This document shows positions 23,040-34,848 of a stretch of DNA of 64,000 bases, one piece after another. The DNA is taken from NCBI GenBank assembly GCA_001695595.3, contig MBPM02000055.1, positions 186,001-250,000 of the forward strand, read 5' to 3'. Numbering within the stretch: position 1 is the stretch's first letter; each line of letters starts with the position of its first letter. Source of the DNA: Plasmopara viticola (lineage: Eukaryota > Oomycota > Peronosporomycetes > Peronosporales > Peronosporaceae). The translations under genes were made by a program, and so were the position numbers. The notes under the pieces are model-generated. The model had not been told where the DNA came from. It made no database searches and was given only the letters and a program-made list of their open reading frames with translations.

Positions 23040-23420
23040 CACAACCACTACGTAAGTAATTTTGGCCGCTGGGCTGATTGTCAGCTCCCCTCCATTCCTT
23101 TCGTCCTCAGTCCTGGGAATCTCATTATATATCCCAGGTTGATTATACATCCCATCCTTTCGGGTAAAGTCTATCGCACGGTCGGTAAATCTGACGTCAA
23201 ATCTAACACCTCAGGGGCGTTCCCCGGACGATGAGATTGCTTTGACAGGACTTCCAAGTTAGAGTATCTTCGCAGCCCTAGGCAAAGAGTCTGGTAAGTG
23301 TTTGCCTTTTCCATTGAGCGTGTCCCTGGATCACCGAATGAGGCAGAGCAGTAAACGCGCGTTCCCTGCCGTAGTGGATTAAAAGATTCTTCCCGAGCCT
23401 CCTTTCCTCAGCGGCTCTTC
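23040..23420 (-). mobile_element. Decayed Copia LTR fragment
   Basis: Parts align with the LTR-like region of the array unit and of Copia copy 2, notably 'aatctgacg' followed by a 'gatgagattgctttgacag' stretch (unit: 'gatgaagtttctttgacag') and 'ggatcaccgaatgaggcagagcag.aaacgcgc'. No coding part of the element adjoins it, so it may be a solo LTR or a truncated insertion. It lies 450 bp upstream of the MCU gene. Confidence 0.5.
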
Positions 23421-23867
23421 GTCAGGGAAACAATTTAAGGCTCGCCTTTAGTGGTGCAGGCGAAGACCTAGCTGCAAGCGCAGTCTTGGCCGCAGGGGCT
23501 TTGTGGAAGCCGGTGCAAGCTTTTTTCTTTTCATCAAGAAATGAGTGGGCCGACCGGCAGCTCTCGTTGCTACCTGTTTGAACACCGTTATGACTGAACC
23601 ATTTTTCGTTTACAAGAAAGAAGTGATAGATTGATTCATCTTTTTTCTATTGCATTTACTTGGTGGGGGGATAAGAGGGGTCTTTACACAAAGATTTGCT
23701 TTTGAAATAAAAGCTTTTCCTGTGAATACTAGCGACTGATATTGATCACGAATGCAAAAGGCAGTTTAAGCTTAAGTCATTAACCTACCGGTACGAAAAG
23801 ATACCACCGTCAATTAATCTACGTACCGTACCGATATCAAGTCGCTCATAATAAGTTACCCATCCTC

Positions 23868-25215
23868 ATGTGGCGTCGTGCTTTCCTGTCCAATGTCACC
23901 TCTGCCCGCTTGACTCCGCGTCGTCGCTTTCCCCTAATATCATTGACACTCACGCGTACCATTAGTAAAACATTTCCGCTCCAGTACGGAAAGACTCGCG
24001 CCATCGAGCTGAAGTACCACGACGGGATTTGTACGCTCGCAGTTCCCTTGCCTCTCAGCGGTTTTGACGAGGAGCGTGTGTTTAGTATTCCCCCAGGTAT
24101 TTTGTAGCTACGCAATTATTGGAATGTCAATTATAATATTCATTTCTGGTCAATTCACAGAAACCACAGTAGCAGATATTATCACCCAGATTGAAGCTGA
24201 GGACAAGTCCGTCCAAAGTGTAGTCATCCGATCTGCTCGAGGAATCGAATTTCAGCCCGAAGATACGCTGCAGAACGTTCTAACCGATGATTTTGAACTG
24301 GTATTGAACGATCAAGTATTACCGGTACGAGCGCCAGTATTTACAGGTGGTGCGTACCAGAGTCTAGCAGATGATGGCGATCTCGACGTGCGGTCCGTGG
24401 CTCAGAAAGCTGCTATTATCATGTTGCGCAGCGATTTAGAACGTCTCGGCAAGTGGAAAATCAGTCATCCAGACTTTGTGCGTATGTGCCGGGAGAGGGG
24501 CATCCCCAAGAAACAAGCTTCTGAAGTCCTCAATGCTTTTCACCAATCGGGCGTGCTCTTTTACTTTGGCAAATCAGACGACGAAAATCTGACCCATTCG
24601 GTCTTTTTACAGCCGCAAAGTATCCTCGATTCATACTTAAAGTCGATTGGGTTATCACCGTTATCGTCGCAACTGTTCACGCAACAACGAGAGAAATTAT
24701 TAGCGAAAATTAAGGCGCTCGAACCTGAACATGTGGCACTTATGAATCTTCGTCGGGAACTCGAGACAACTGCGATGCGACAGGCAAACATCATATCGTA
24801 TGGACTGTCCACGTCGCTTGTCGGAGCTTTCGGCTTGTATTTCTGGCTGTCGTTTATCCACTTTTCGTGGGATATTATGGAGCCAGTGACGTATTTTACG
24901 GGCTTTGGCGTCTCGATCATCGGGTACGCTTGGTGGAGCATCACGAATCAAGAATACGAATACGAAAACATCTATCACTATGTGTATACGCAACGTCTTC
25001 AGAAGCATATGGCAAAGTCAAGGTTTGATCAGCAGCGCTTTGATGCTTTAACGGAGGAGTTACAGAAGGCAAGAGAGCAGTTTGCGCAAATGGACCTAGT
25101 GCTTGATAAGTCGACGCCTTTGCAGGCGACTTACTTGCATCTGCTGGACACTACACGGAAATTTAAACCACCAGCATTGGCAGCGTCTTGCTCGTTAAGA
25201 AAGATGAGGACGTAG
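23868..25215 (+). CDS. MCU: Mitochondrial calcium uniporter pore subunit
   Basis: Two exons, 23868-24096 and 24161-25215, separated by a 64-bp intron (gtattt...cacag, phase 1), give 427 aa. MCU forms the Ca2+-selective channel of the inner mitochondrial membrane. The N-terminus MWRRAFLSNVTSARLTPRRR is basic, serine-rich and lacks acidic residues, as expected of a mitochondrial presequence. An N-terminal soluble domain is followed by a charged helix, a first membrane span (about residues 287-311), the family signature WDIMEPVTYF (W313, D314, E317) that forms the selectivity filter, and a second span (about 322-338). A coiled C-terminal region follows. The join is supported by reading frame: the exon 1 frame stops inside the intron and exon 2 has no ATG of its own near the start. 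Confidence 0.93.
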
Positions 25216-25928
25216 AGTCCGTGAAGGGGCTGAATATCAGATAATTAGACATTGAAGAGTATTACGGAAATTGCTTTTGTGCAAATTGCGCAAATCGTGA
25301 ATTACAATTAGAGGGATCATAGTACTGTTTGGCTGGATCATACAGCTAATATAGCCCTGAAACAATTCCCGGGTAGCCATATACCAAAACATGCATGCAG
25401 CCCCTCAGACTGATATCATCAGCGCCAAGTTTGCACCCCGAGGTCGTTCCCTTGCGTACCAGCCGAGAAAATCCTCCACTGGCAAGTGCTATTATTACTG
25501 ACATGTTAATGACTACCCTTGCCATTCTTTGCTGCAAACTTGTCTTCTCTTCGTCGCTACACCGTTTCACCCGCTTTACGCCATAGTGATCTTAGATACC
25601 GAACAATAATGAAGTCGGAACAAGGAGTCAGGAGAATGTTAAAGTGCCTAGGATCACGAATTAATGGGCATAGTTACCAATCATTGAACATAGTGCAGTA
25701 GAAACGCTTTCGAATGAGTTTGAGAATTACGGCACTGGGGCACAATAGTACTGAAGGAGCTCGTTGTTAGATAAAGACCACGCACGCGCTCAAAATTGGT
25801 TTAATACTAGTAATTGCAACTCAAGCAGATTAGGTGGAAGCTATGACGATTATCGTTGTGTAGCTGTACACAACTGATAGCTGCTTACTAAACATGAAAA
25901 AGGTATTAGGTACTATTTACTGTTTATT
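25216..25928. other. Intergenic tract, MCU to SINE copy 2
   Basis: Only short ORFs without similarity to known domains. I see no repeat or RNA signal here. Confidence 0.5.
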
Positions 25929-25940
25929 ATAAAGCGTTTA

Positions 25941-26262
25941 GCTTGGAAAAGGTTGGGGTGACGCCCTCCTTCCAAGCGCGGGGGCTAAATGCTCGCGCGC
26001 TTCGGGCAGGTGCTCTCGGGCATCTGCAGGTCTCTAACGAGTCTCACCCTCGACGCGACAGTCTCCAGCACCGGGCGCCACCTGGGCTCTTACCAAGTCA
26101 GAGCTAAGCAAAATAATGGAAGACCCTCAAGACCTCGGTGCTGGCTGCACTGCCCGCCAAACGAGACCCGACGTATGCGGACACCACTCTATGCCATGGA
26201 CTAGCCAGACTGAGCCTAGCACGTGCATAACTTGTCAACGCGATAACGTAATACAATACAAA
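25941..26262 (+). mobile_element. SINE-like element, copy 2
   Basis: A 322-bp copy very similar to copy 1. It is flanked by the 12-bp direct repeat ataaagcgttta at 25929-25940 and 26263-26274. The 3' tail is 'aatacaatacaaa'. The target duplication differs in sequence from the other two copies, which shows an independent insertion. Confidence 0.87.
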
Positions 26263-27267
26263 ATAAAGCGTTTATTGTGTACGGCACAATATACGCGTGA
26301 CGTCGCAAAATGACATGGAAAGATAAAGTAACTCCTACGTGTCCGAGCAGCCCACCAGCCCGTTCCCTAGACACTACATAAGGCCGTCAACTATAATTAA
26401 AATATCGATCATTACTTTCATAGCGACAGGAAATAGGGACACTTGACTTTGGATCTCGGTAATTCTAGATGTGACCTTTCGAGATTATACATACTTTAAA
26501 AATACAGTGTCCCGAGTATCTCCAATACTGTCGGTCAGGACGCGGCCTATCCGAAGCGGCCCGGACTTTCGAGGCCAATAGGACGAGATGTCTTTTCTGG
26601 CTTTGTGACATATGAGCTTCAGAGGTAGATCGGCAGTCGAGCGCCTAGGAGAGATCTCTGGACGGGCCGGGAGAATTCTTGCAAGTGTGTTTGATTATTC
26701 TGCAAGACACGGCGGGTAGCACAGTCCAAAGGCAAAAGGGTACGTACCACCAAAAGCGGATAAAATAGCTCCGCACGCGGAGTACAAAAATGATATGGAA
26801 GCAATTCCTGAACATAGAAACCTAATCTGCTGAGCTAATTGACAGTAAAACTGGTCGTCGTGTCACAGCGATTGCACTCCAATTAAAGGCACTTAAAACA
26901 GGTGTGACATTAGTTGGCTCCCAAAATGGGGAAGCTTCTTGAATCTCAGCTATGTTAAAGGGCGAAATAACTCAGAGGTTATGCTTCTAAAAATACAAAC
27001 TTCGCCTGAAACTTGTTGTATAACTATTGGTATAAAAAATCTTCCTGTGTCAACATTTTAGGTGGTGCCCCAGAGATAAGGTATATTCTTCTGTCACAGG
27101 GAGTATCGGATAAGTACCATTCCGCTAAAAATTCGCTAAAAGAAAAGTTTGTTAAAACAATGAAGGTGTTTGACGTTCAATCAAGGCCTAGGCTTATGGA
27201 TAGAAAATCATGCTTTAACATTAGCTCCAAGACTGAACAGCGTTTGACGGCTTTGTACGGCAAAATT

Positions 27268-27306
27268 GAAGTCAGCTGGAGCTATGTCTTAGCTCCAGCT
27301 GACTTC
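27268..27306. repeat. 17-bp perfect hairpin
   Basis: The arms 27268-27284 (gaagtcagctggagcta) and 27290-27306 are exact reverse complements around a 5-base loop. Pairing continues outward for a few more bases with a one-base bulge. No T-run follows, so a terminator reading is not supported. Confidence 0.9.
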
Positions 27307-30300
27307 CAATTCCTATGTTTCCTATAGGACGAGGAGCTTGTCCATCGGTAACTTAAGGGAATAATACAACTGGGGCCGTGCCCGTACAGAAGAGTGATAC
27401 AAACGACATTCTCTCGTCACTCTTCCAGCACTTTAGAATACCATGCCCGGGAACGACCAATTTTAGCCAGTTCATGAAGTTGGCAAGAAAAAAATCATAA
27501 TTAAGTCGGAAGGGGCGACGTAAGGACATTCGCTGAAGTCACAATTCAAGGCGGAGCAGCCTACTATGCTGTGATAACGGATGTGTGGTCAATACAAGCC
27601 AAGAGCTGAGCTCATGACAGCTTACAAAAGAAATGACAGCGGTGAATCGCTGGTTGCGCACGCAATTGTACATGACTTTGGAAATCTTCTTTCTAATCTC
27701 GCGCCAGAAAACATTGCGGTCGGCAGCAATTGTCTTAATGATGCTTTCAATGAGAGCAGCAAAAACAAGTATGCATTGACTTGACCGAGTAATAGGCTTT
27801 CCTCCGACTTGAATGTGAAGCTTAACGATTTCATCAGCTTCAACTCATTTCTTGGCCTTAACGTAAGCCTGACCCAGAGGTTGTATAGCGATGCAACTGC
27901 GATCACTGTCGAAATATTCGTCGCTTGACATTCACATTTACCTTTTTCGAATAAGAATTGCATTGAAGGTTTAGATCATTACACGCTTTCAACTCTGTGC
28001 GTCAATATAACTCCATACCCTATTGGAATATGCCAATTTTTTTAGCCTGTTTTATGGCTTCTTTTGCTATGAAGATGTCTCCTTTTCGTGGCTCTCTCAA
28101 CAAGTAACATTTTCATCTATATAGACTTAGACAAAGTATTGTAAGTCTTAATTGCTAACACTGCACAAATAACAAGTTAGGCTTTATCCCTATCTTGATT
28201 ACACTCAAAATTGTGGCTTGGGCCAATTTATAGCGGCCTATTTTTTTTTGCCCGAACCTTGTGGTGGCTAACAAAGAAGACAAGAACTTAAACCTTTTCT
28301 ACCGCAAGTTAAAAGCTGTTGCTGTTGGCATACAGTTTGTCTATCATCACGACCTTAAAAACTGGTCACAAATGGTCTTGGTGGTTTGCCAGAGTCGTTT
28401 GATCAAGCAGAGATTGCTACTGGCAAGTATGTCGACAAGCTTTTTTGCAGTGCGACTTAACAAATTGTCTTGTCAAACAGTTAGACGTTGTTGTGGCGCT
28501 CGATAGCCCATGTAACACCGCTTGTCACCCTCATAGGCGTGTCATTCACCGTGACGGGCATGTCCGGTTTTTGTGCTCGGATTCTAAAGTCGCCATCTAT
28601 GTGTGATACAGCACGCACCCGGCACTGTACGTCCTTTTTTTGAAACAGATAAATGTACAGTTTCCGCTGCACTGTTTAACAAATTGTAAGCATGATATTT
28701 TGCCACCTTTGGTTGGATTATCGAGCTCGTAAGGTCCAAACACGAGCGGTCTCAACACGTACCACTCCTTCATTTGAGGAGCATTAATGAGCTCACATGC
28801 ACGACACGCGAAGACATTATCCGGCCAAATTCTTGGTAACACATTAGACACAAGGCCAATCTTTTGTTTCATGCACTTTTATAACCGGTGAAAATCTTAC
28901 CCCGAGAGCACACTCAAAGCGCACATTGGTGTGCGTGAAAGCTGCTGCACCAAAGAAAAATCACTTCTTTCTATAGTGCATCTAGAATTGAATATGCTTT
29001 TGCAGGTCCTATTTATTGCGCGATTATTCTGCTATACGGAAATCGCAGAGACAACAAACCGTTTTCGGCATGACAATTGTATAACCACTGCAATTGAAAA
29101 CCTATATTATTGGGAGCCTTTTCATGTATTTGCTCCTTTGACAGCGTTGTCATCAACGTCGAATTTCTTCGTAGCCTCAGCAGGTTAACAATTAAGCTAT
29201 GATTGCAAAAGCCACCGAGGATCCATTTATTGTTTCTTACCCGAACGCGAAGGTGTCTACGGATCACTGGGCGAGGAAGAACGGTGGGCGCCCGTTCATC
29301 GACACAAAGATTCAAGAGGCATTTGTTAGGCTTCTTCATCCTAGCAAACCTTAGGCGATGGTACCACTTCTAGCTTGCCGTTCACAGCGCACGTGTAGCT
29401 TTTGTTGTAGGCAAAGCGCCAGAAGGCAGGCTCTCTTCGTGGCAAGATCAATATAATTTTTAAGCGCAGCTTTAGGCACAAAGGACAGCTTCGGTACACC
29501 TTTGATAACCAAAGTAGCCTTTTTGCGAGCTGACTTGGTCTTCATCAATTGATGACAAAATAATTATCATTACAACCACACCGGCTTCTATGTTAAACTC
29601 TTAGAAAGACGGCAATACAAGCCATAGATATTTCTCATTAATATTAGCAAACAGTGGGTTCCCAATTAAAGGGCCTTATCAAGATTGGCAACTCCTGGTG
29701 CGCGACATGCACCTCATCGAATTTCATACAATATTTATATACTGATTGTTGTAAAAGGCACCAAAAAATCTGTGGTCTCTGCGTGAATTGCAAATTTGAT
29801 CTTGTTGCTTATGATATGTAGGACCAAACATTGAGACATTGTACTGTAATGAACTAGTCTTTGACTTGCGTTTTACTGCGCACGTCAGTACTAAGTGACT
29901 TTCACATTCTAATATATCAAGTAGAAGCCAGCACTACATCACTGTCGGCGTAATTTTTTTTTATTTTCATGATCTCGGAAACTTGCCACAGGTGTCCGAA
30001 ACAAACTTAGACTGGCTATTGGCAAGTATGTCGACAAAAACCGTTCCGATATAGCTGAAATGATTGTGTACTAGATGCTTCAGAGCATATTTGATATCGA
30101 ACTACTCCGATAGCATTACATTAGGCTAATTGGCATATCTGGCACTGCCCCATTTGAGTTTGATGATAGCCATATGCCAAATCCAACGAGCAATAGAAAC
30201 CTAAAAGAGCTATAAAGCAGCGCGTCTTTCTTTCAATTGGGTTTATTGAAAACAATAGCACCGTTCTGTTGATTGAAAAAATAAGCTGGTTGCCACGTTC

Positions 30301-32361
30301 CGTCCGAATATTAAACCTATAGTTGGTGGCGAGCTCAACGATGAGCGCATCAGCAACTTTACACCGCCTTCGTGGTAGTAGCCATTTTCTGAAGCCATAG
30401 TAACAATTTTGTACCGCATTCTTCTGTTCGGCGGTTAATTCAATTATTGTGTCTTAGACCACATCTGACGAGTGGTTTAACAATTTAATTTACCACGTGT
30501 TTAACATCCTATAATATCGCCAATCTCAGGCACATTAGTCGCTGGTTATGAGGCCGATCCAGACGTTTAGAGAATAAATTCTTACGAGACGCATTTACCG
30601 TTAGAAAGACAACGTCCACCTTCACGAATACTACCGCTTCGATGTCTTGGGCATTATAGCCAAAAACGTAGTAGCTTCGACTCCTTCGAGCTTCTATAAT
30701 TTTGTCCCCTTCAGCATTAGAGCGCACCTACCGAGGCACGACGACCAGGTAAACTATCAACTTTCTGTGAATAAATTTTTCGTCAGGCACGTATTCGGTC
30801 GTGACACTCAAGGATTAATTTTATCTTGCATCTCTGCTCCGTCCTTCAAAAGCTGTTATTAGTAGAGCCTAGCAGCCCACCTGAAAATCGTGCTTATCAT
30901 CGTCTTTTGCATACCTTCCCTTGCTAAGCTTCATCGCCCGCAGTTGGTGGTGTTATGCAACCTCGATTTAGGCTTTGTTTTCCATATTTGTAGCGCCTTT
31001 TTTGTTGGTATCAGTAGCCGGTAAACTTGCCTACCCACTCGAATCGCTTTCGAAAGCGTACCTTTGAAAGAATATGAGCACCTTTTGAGAAGATGCCCCC
31101 ATTTGCACTTCAAATACTCGCAAAAGAAGCCGTACGCACACATGGGTAAATCACGATAGATCAAAATCCTGTTGGGCGGAATAAAATGACTGGTACCTAT
31201 GGCCTTGCTCCGCTTATCCGACTGGTGCGCTTCAATCGTATAATGTGCCCGTAATAAAGTACACCATTACTGTGACACGCAGGAGAGCAAGCACTGTCAG
31301 AAGAAGCACATCTGGCAAAGCTGTAGCTGCTACCTCGACTGTCATTAGAATTGCTGTCACAAAGAAGTGGGAATACAGTATACACTTTAAAATCTGGGAT
31401 ATTCTACCGCTGCAGGCTCATTATCAATCGACAAGTGCCTCGGTACGGAAACAGAACCATGTAGCAGAAAATCAATTAGTAATCCTACGGCCTGTAAGAA
31501 ATACGGCCGACAAGTATTGGTCCCAAATAGTACATTGACACAAGTAGAAAATAGTTATGTGCATGCGGTTGGGCCATCGGCAGCCGCAGAGTAGAGAGAG
31601 TTGTGTCCCAAGCTTCACTAATCTAGCATTGGTCGGAATAGCCTGTTCAAGTTCACAAAAATAGTTCTCAAAGAGCAAGGTAACAAAAGAAGATGGCTTC
31701 AGATGCTGGAAATGAGTACATTCTCCAAATATGACGCGCTACCAACAAAACCTAACGTCGCCACACCCACACTGTAAGCAAGAAAGCTGTCAAAGCTATA
31801 AGATTGAAAACAGAATGGTCGTACGCTTCCGCGTCAGCACTATTTTTAGATGTGAAATAAGCCATTCGCATGCATTTGATGTCCAGTCTTGTGCACTTAA
31901 ATCAAGCTGTAAATAGTACTTCCATTACTTGCTGCGCGTTTGCCGCATTCAGCGAGTAATTTTATAAAACGTGACTATCGGCTAAAATGTCTTTTTCTGC
32001 TGTATGCCACTCGTTCTGATATACTGCTTCCGTCTTTGTGAATATTTAAGCGGTGGCAGACTTAGCTTTTGGCTGTTATGGTGCACAGTCTTTGCATCCA
32101 CCTCGATGTAAGGTGGCTTCGCAGAAAATAAAATGTTCATAAGAAGCTTTTTTTGCTACAAAGCGATTGTGGTTCCTCGACAAGCGCCCGAAATTTATAT
32201 GCCAATGCGCTATAAGAAAAGTTCTCAAAGAAACAAAGTTCTACCTGAATTGCAACAGTGGATGTAGTCACTTCTCGAGAATACGGCGAGCTCAAACAAT
32301 ACAACTTTGCAGCAAACAAGCAAATTTTTAATCTGCAGTACTACACACTTCGGGCATTTGT

Positions 32362-32421
32362 GATCAGGAGCAGAAAAGCGGTACTTACTGGTAGATAAGT
32401 ACCTCTTTTCTGCTCCTGGTC
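32362..32421. repeat. 26-bp near-perfect hairpin
   Basis: The arms 32362-32387 and 32396-32421 pair at 24 of 26 positions (core aggagcagaaaag) around an 8-base loop. It resembles a miniature foldback element. No clear target duplication was found. Confidence 0.85.
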
Positions 32422-34641
32422 AAAGTCCCTATAAGCAAGATGCTTTTTGACCCCGTCACACCTGATAGCCATGAAAGTTGATGCTACACCTACATAACCT
32501 AATTGTCTTTGTATCCTTGTTAAGGCTAAAATTTGATCGAATTACCTCTCCACATACGTTGGACTCGCAATGCACACTGCCTGTAGTCGTTGCTGGTTTT
32601 TATAATGGCCAAAAAAAGTCTGTAATTGCAAAGTATTTGCTGATAAGCAGCTGGAACGCATGATCATTACATTTAACATCTATACTTTAGACCTTAGCTG
32701 GCATTCCTCGGCAGTAGCGCCTAGTGTACGGTCCTAGCTGGTTAAACTTAGACTTCGGCTTTAATGAGATGTAGATTTTAATCTCCTTCTAAAGCAACAA
32801 CAATCACAGCTGATAAGGTGCGCGTCTGGCGTTTGCTCGATCTAGAAGACTATGCAAGATTCTGGGCACACAATTCATAAAATTACTTTACCTACGTGTT
32901 TTGTATCATGGTAACAGAATTATGCAATGTTCCTTCTGATAAGCTGTAAGTTTTGCTGACCTTTCTTGCTTGCAAATTAGGCAGGCGCAAAACTATGAAA
33001 AATTACCACGCACAAATCAAGTTAATTGTGTTAAAGGATGGCCTAAGGACATATTAACCTATTATGGGCGTAGGAAAAGGCACTTGAATGGGTTATCAGC
33101 TTAGCCGCAGATACCTTCGCTCTTTTGTAGTGCTAGCTATAGTTTTCTTTTGTTTTACATGACCCCAGTTTGTGGTCCCTATAGGCCCGCTGAAGCGGAT
33201 GAAATTCCAATGGACTAAGGTGTCTTCAATAGCATTGTAGCTTTGGTAAGCTCAGAGCACGTGATCCGTGTCCACCAAGAAGAACGCCGACTAAGTTAGC
33301 TTTCGCGTTGTAGGGTCGCTGGCGAAAGCTTTAAATTCAAAGCCATGAAAACATTTGCCATCAGTGATAATGGGGTACCGTACTGAGAAAGAGCTAAGTC
33401 TGATGAGGGTTTGATTCATTCGTATTATTAAACCTAGCCTGTGAGAGTATTATACATTCCGTTGAAGTAGTTAGAGGCGGTAAATAACTATTTATACACA
33501 CAAATGCACAAAGTTATAACAACTATTATAAGAATTGGCCGACTCTGGGTATCGAGAAGTTGTGTGCAAAAAAAAACAATTTTCGGTCAATAAACATCAG
33601 CTGATTGGTACTTTAAAGGGAACAACTGATACAAGGAAGCCATAGTTTGACTGGCTAATGGGGCTATCTAGGGCTGACAACGATCTGGCTGAGAGTTTCG
33701 GAGTTTTCCAGACCATCATATCTACATCTGATCAAAATCAATATGGGTGATGAACTTTTTACAAGTGTCCGTGCGGTGGCTACTTACGAGCTGACCTACT
33801 TTGTCTGATCCAACAATTTCCTCAGAACTTTGAGTACTATGAGCATGCTGGTGCGATACTTCCGATCCACTTATTTAAGCTTCGGGAACTCACACGGCAC
33901 TCATCAGAATATTATGTACAAGTCCTGCTCATATCGCAGTACCGTGTATCTATCTTTTGATAATCCCCTCTGCATTACTAGCTTATACGATACATAGCCT
34001 CAAGTTTTTTAAACGGGGCGGTTAATGCATATAAGACTTTCGGGATGTTATGGATAAAAAGCAGTGAATCGTCGCGGCTCTATTTGATTGAAGTTTTAGA
34101 AATTCTACGTTGGCTACTATTATCTTGCTATCCTCAATATTAATCAGTGTTGATGCCTTTTTATAGCAATAAGAATGCGTCTAGACTATTTCAATTCTCG
34201 TAACATCGAGCTTTCTTTCTGTAAATGAGATTGTGTCGATACTGCTGTTCAAAGGTTCATCAGTAAAGAAATGCGGTCATCAGAGCTAATACTTTTTGTG
34301 GGTGCTGTAGAGATATTTCTTCGTTCGTTCTAGCTCGTTTTAATTACACTCTCATAATTTTTGTGTTCTTTGCCACTACAAAGGCCATTTTCGAGTTTCG
34401 GTTTCAAGGCGCATGCGCCTTGGAGCTAAGGCGACTCGCTAAATAATTGGCTGCTTTTGTCAAGTGATTGATCATGTACATCACTATGCTTACTGCTTTA
34501 GCTCACTGTTTTGTGCAAACCTATTGTAACTAATTTTATATCTCGCCGTTTGTGAAACTATACGCTGATGCATATCACCATTCTTAGCAAAGGTCTTAGC
34601 AACTTTTTTGTTATTAAACTATTTTATCTTAGGCACTTGCA

Positions 34642-34848
34642 ATGCCGCCTTCATTATTTCATGTAGAGACCTTTAGTTTCACTTACTTAATAGCAACTTT
34701 ACTCTTGGTCGTCACTAGCCGCGAAAATCGTCCACAAGAGTCGGCACGTACCCTTTCAAACAGCTTTTATCAGCTCCATCAAGCCAATTTTCAAGACACG
34801 CAACGTCTTTGTAAGAGACCAAGGTGGAGATTTATTAATCGACTTTAA
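34642..34848 (+). CDS. Possible small secreted protein (68 aa)
   Basis: A true ATG is followed by a hydrophobic stretch (SFTYLIATLLLVVTS) that could be a signal peptide core, then a short polar, basic remainder ending WRFINRL. It has no RxLR or dEER motif and no conserved cysteines. Its isolation in a gene-poor tract would suit an effector-like gene, but a random ORF is equally possible. Confidence 0.2.
   Translation: MPPSLFHVETFSFTYLIATLLLVVTSRENRPQESARTLSNSFYQLHQANFQDTQRLCKRPRWRFINRL

Noticed and set aside
27268..27306. Rho-independent terminator
   Set aside because: The genome is eukaryotic and no T-run follows the stem.
28481..29548. Minus-strand frames resembling a retroelement or nuclease
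   Set aside because: I could not find a diagnostic motif in any frame, so no element is called.
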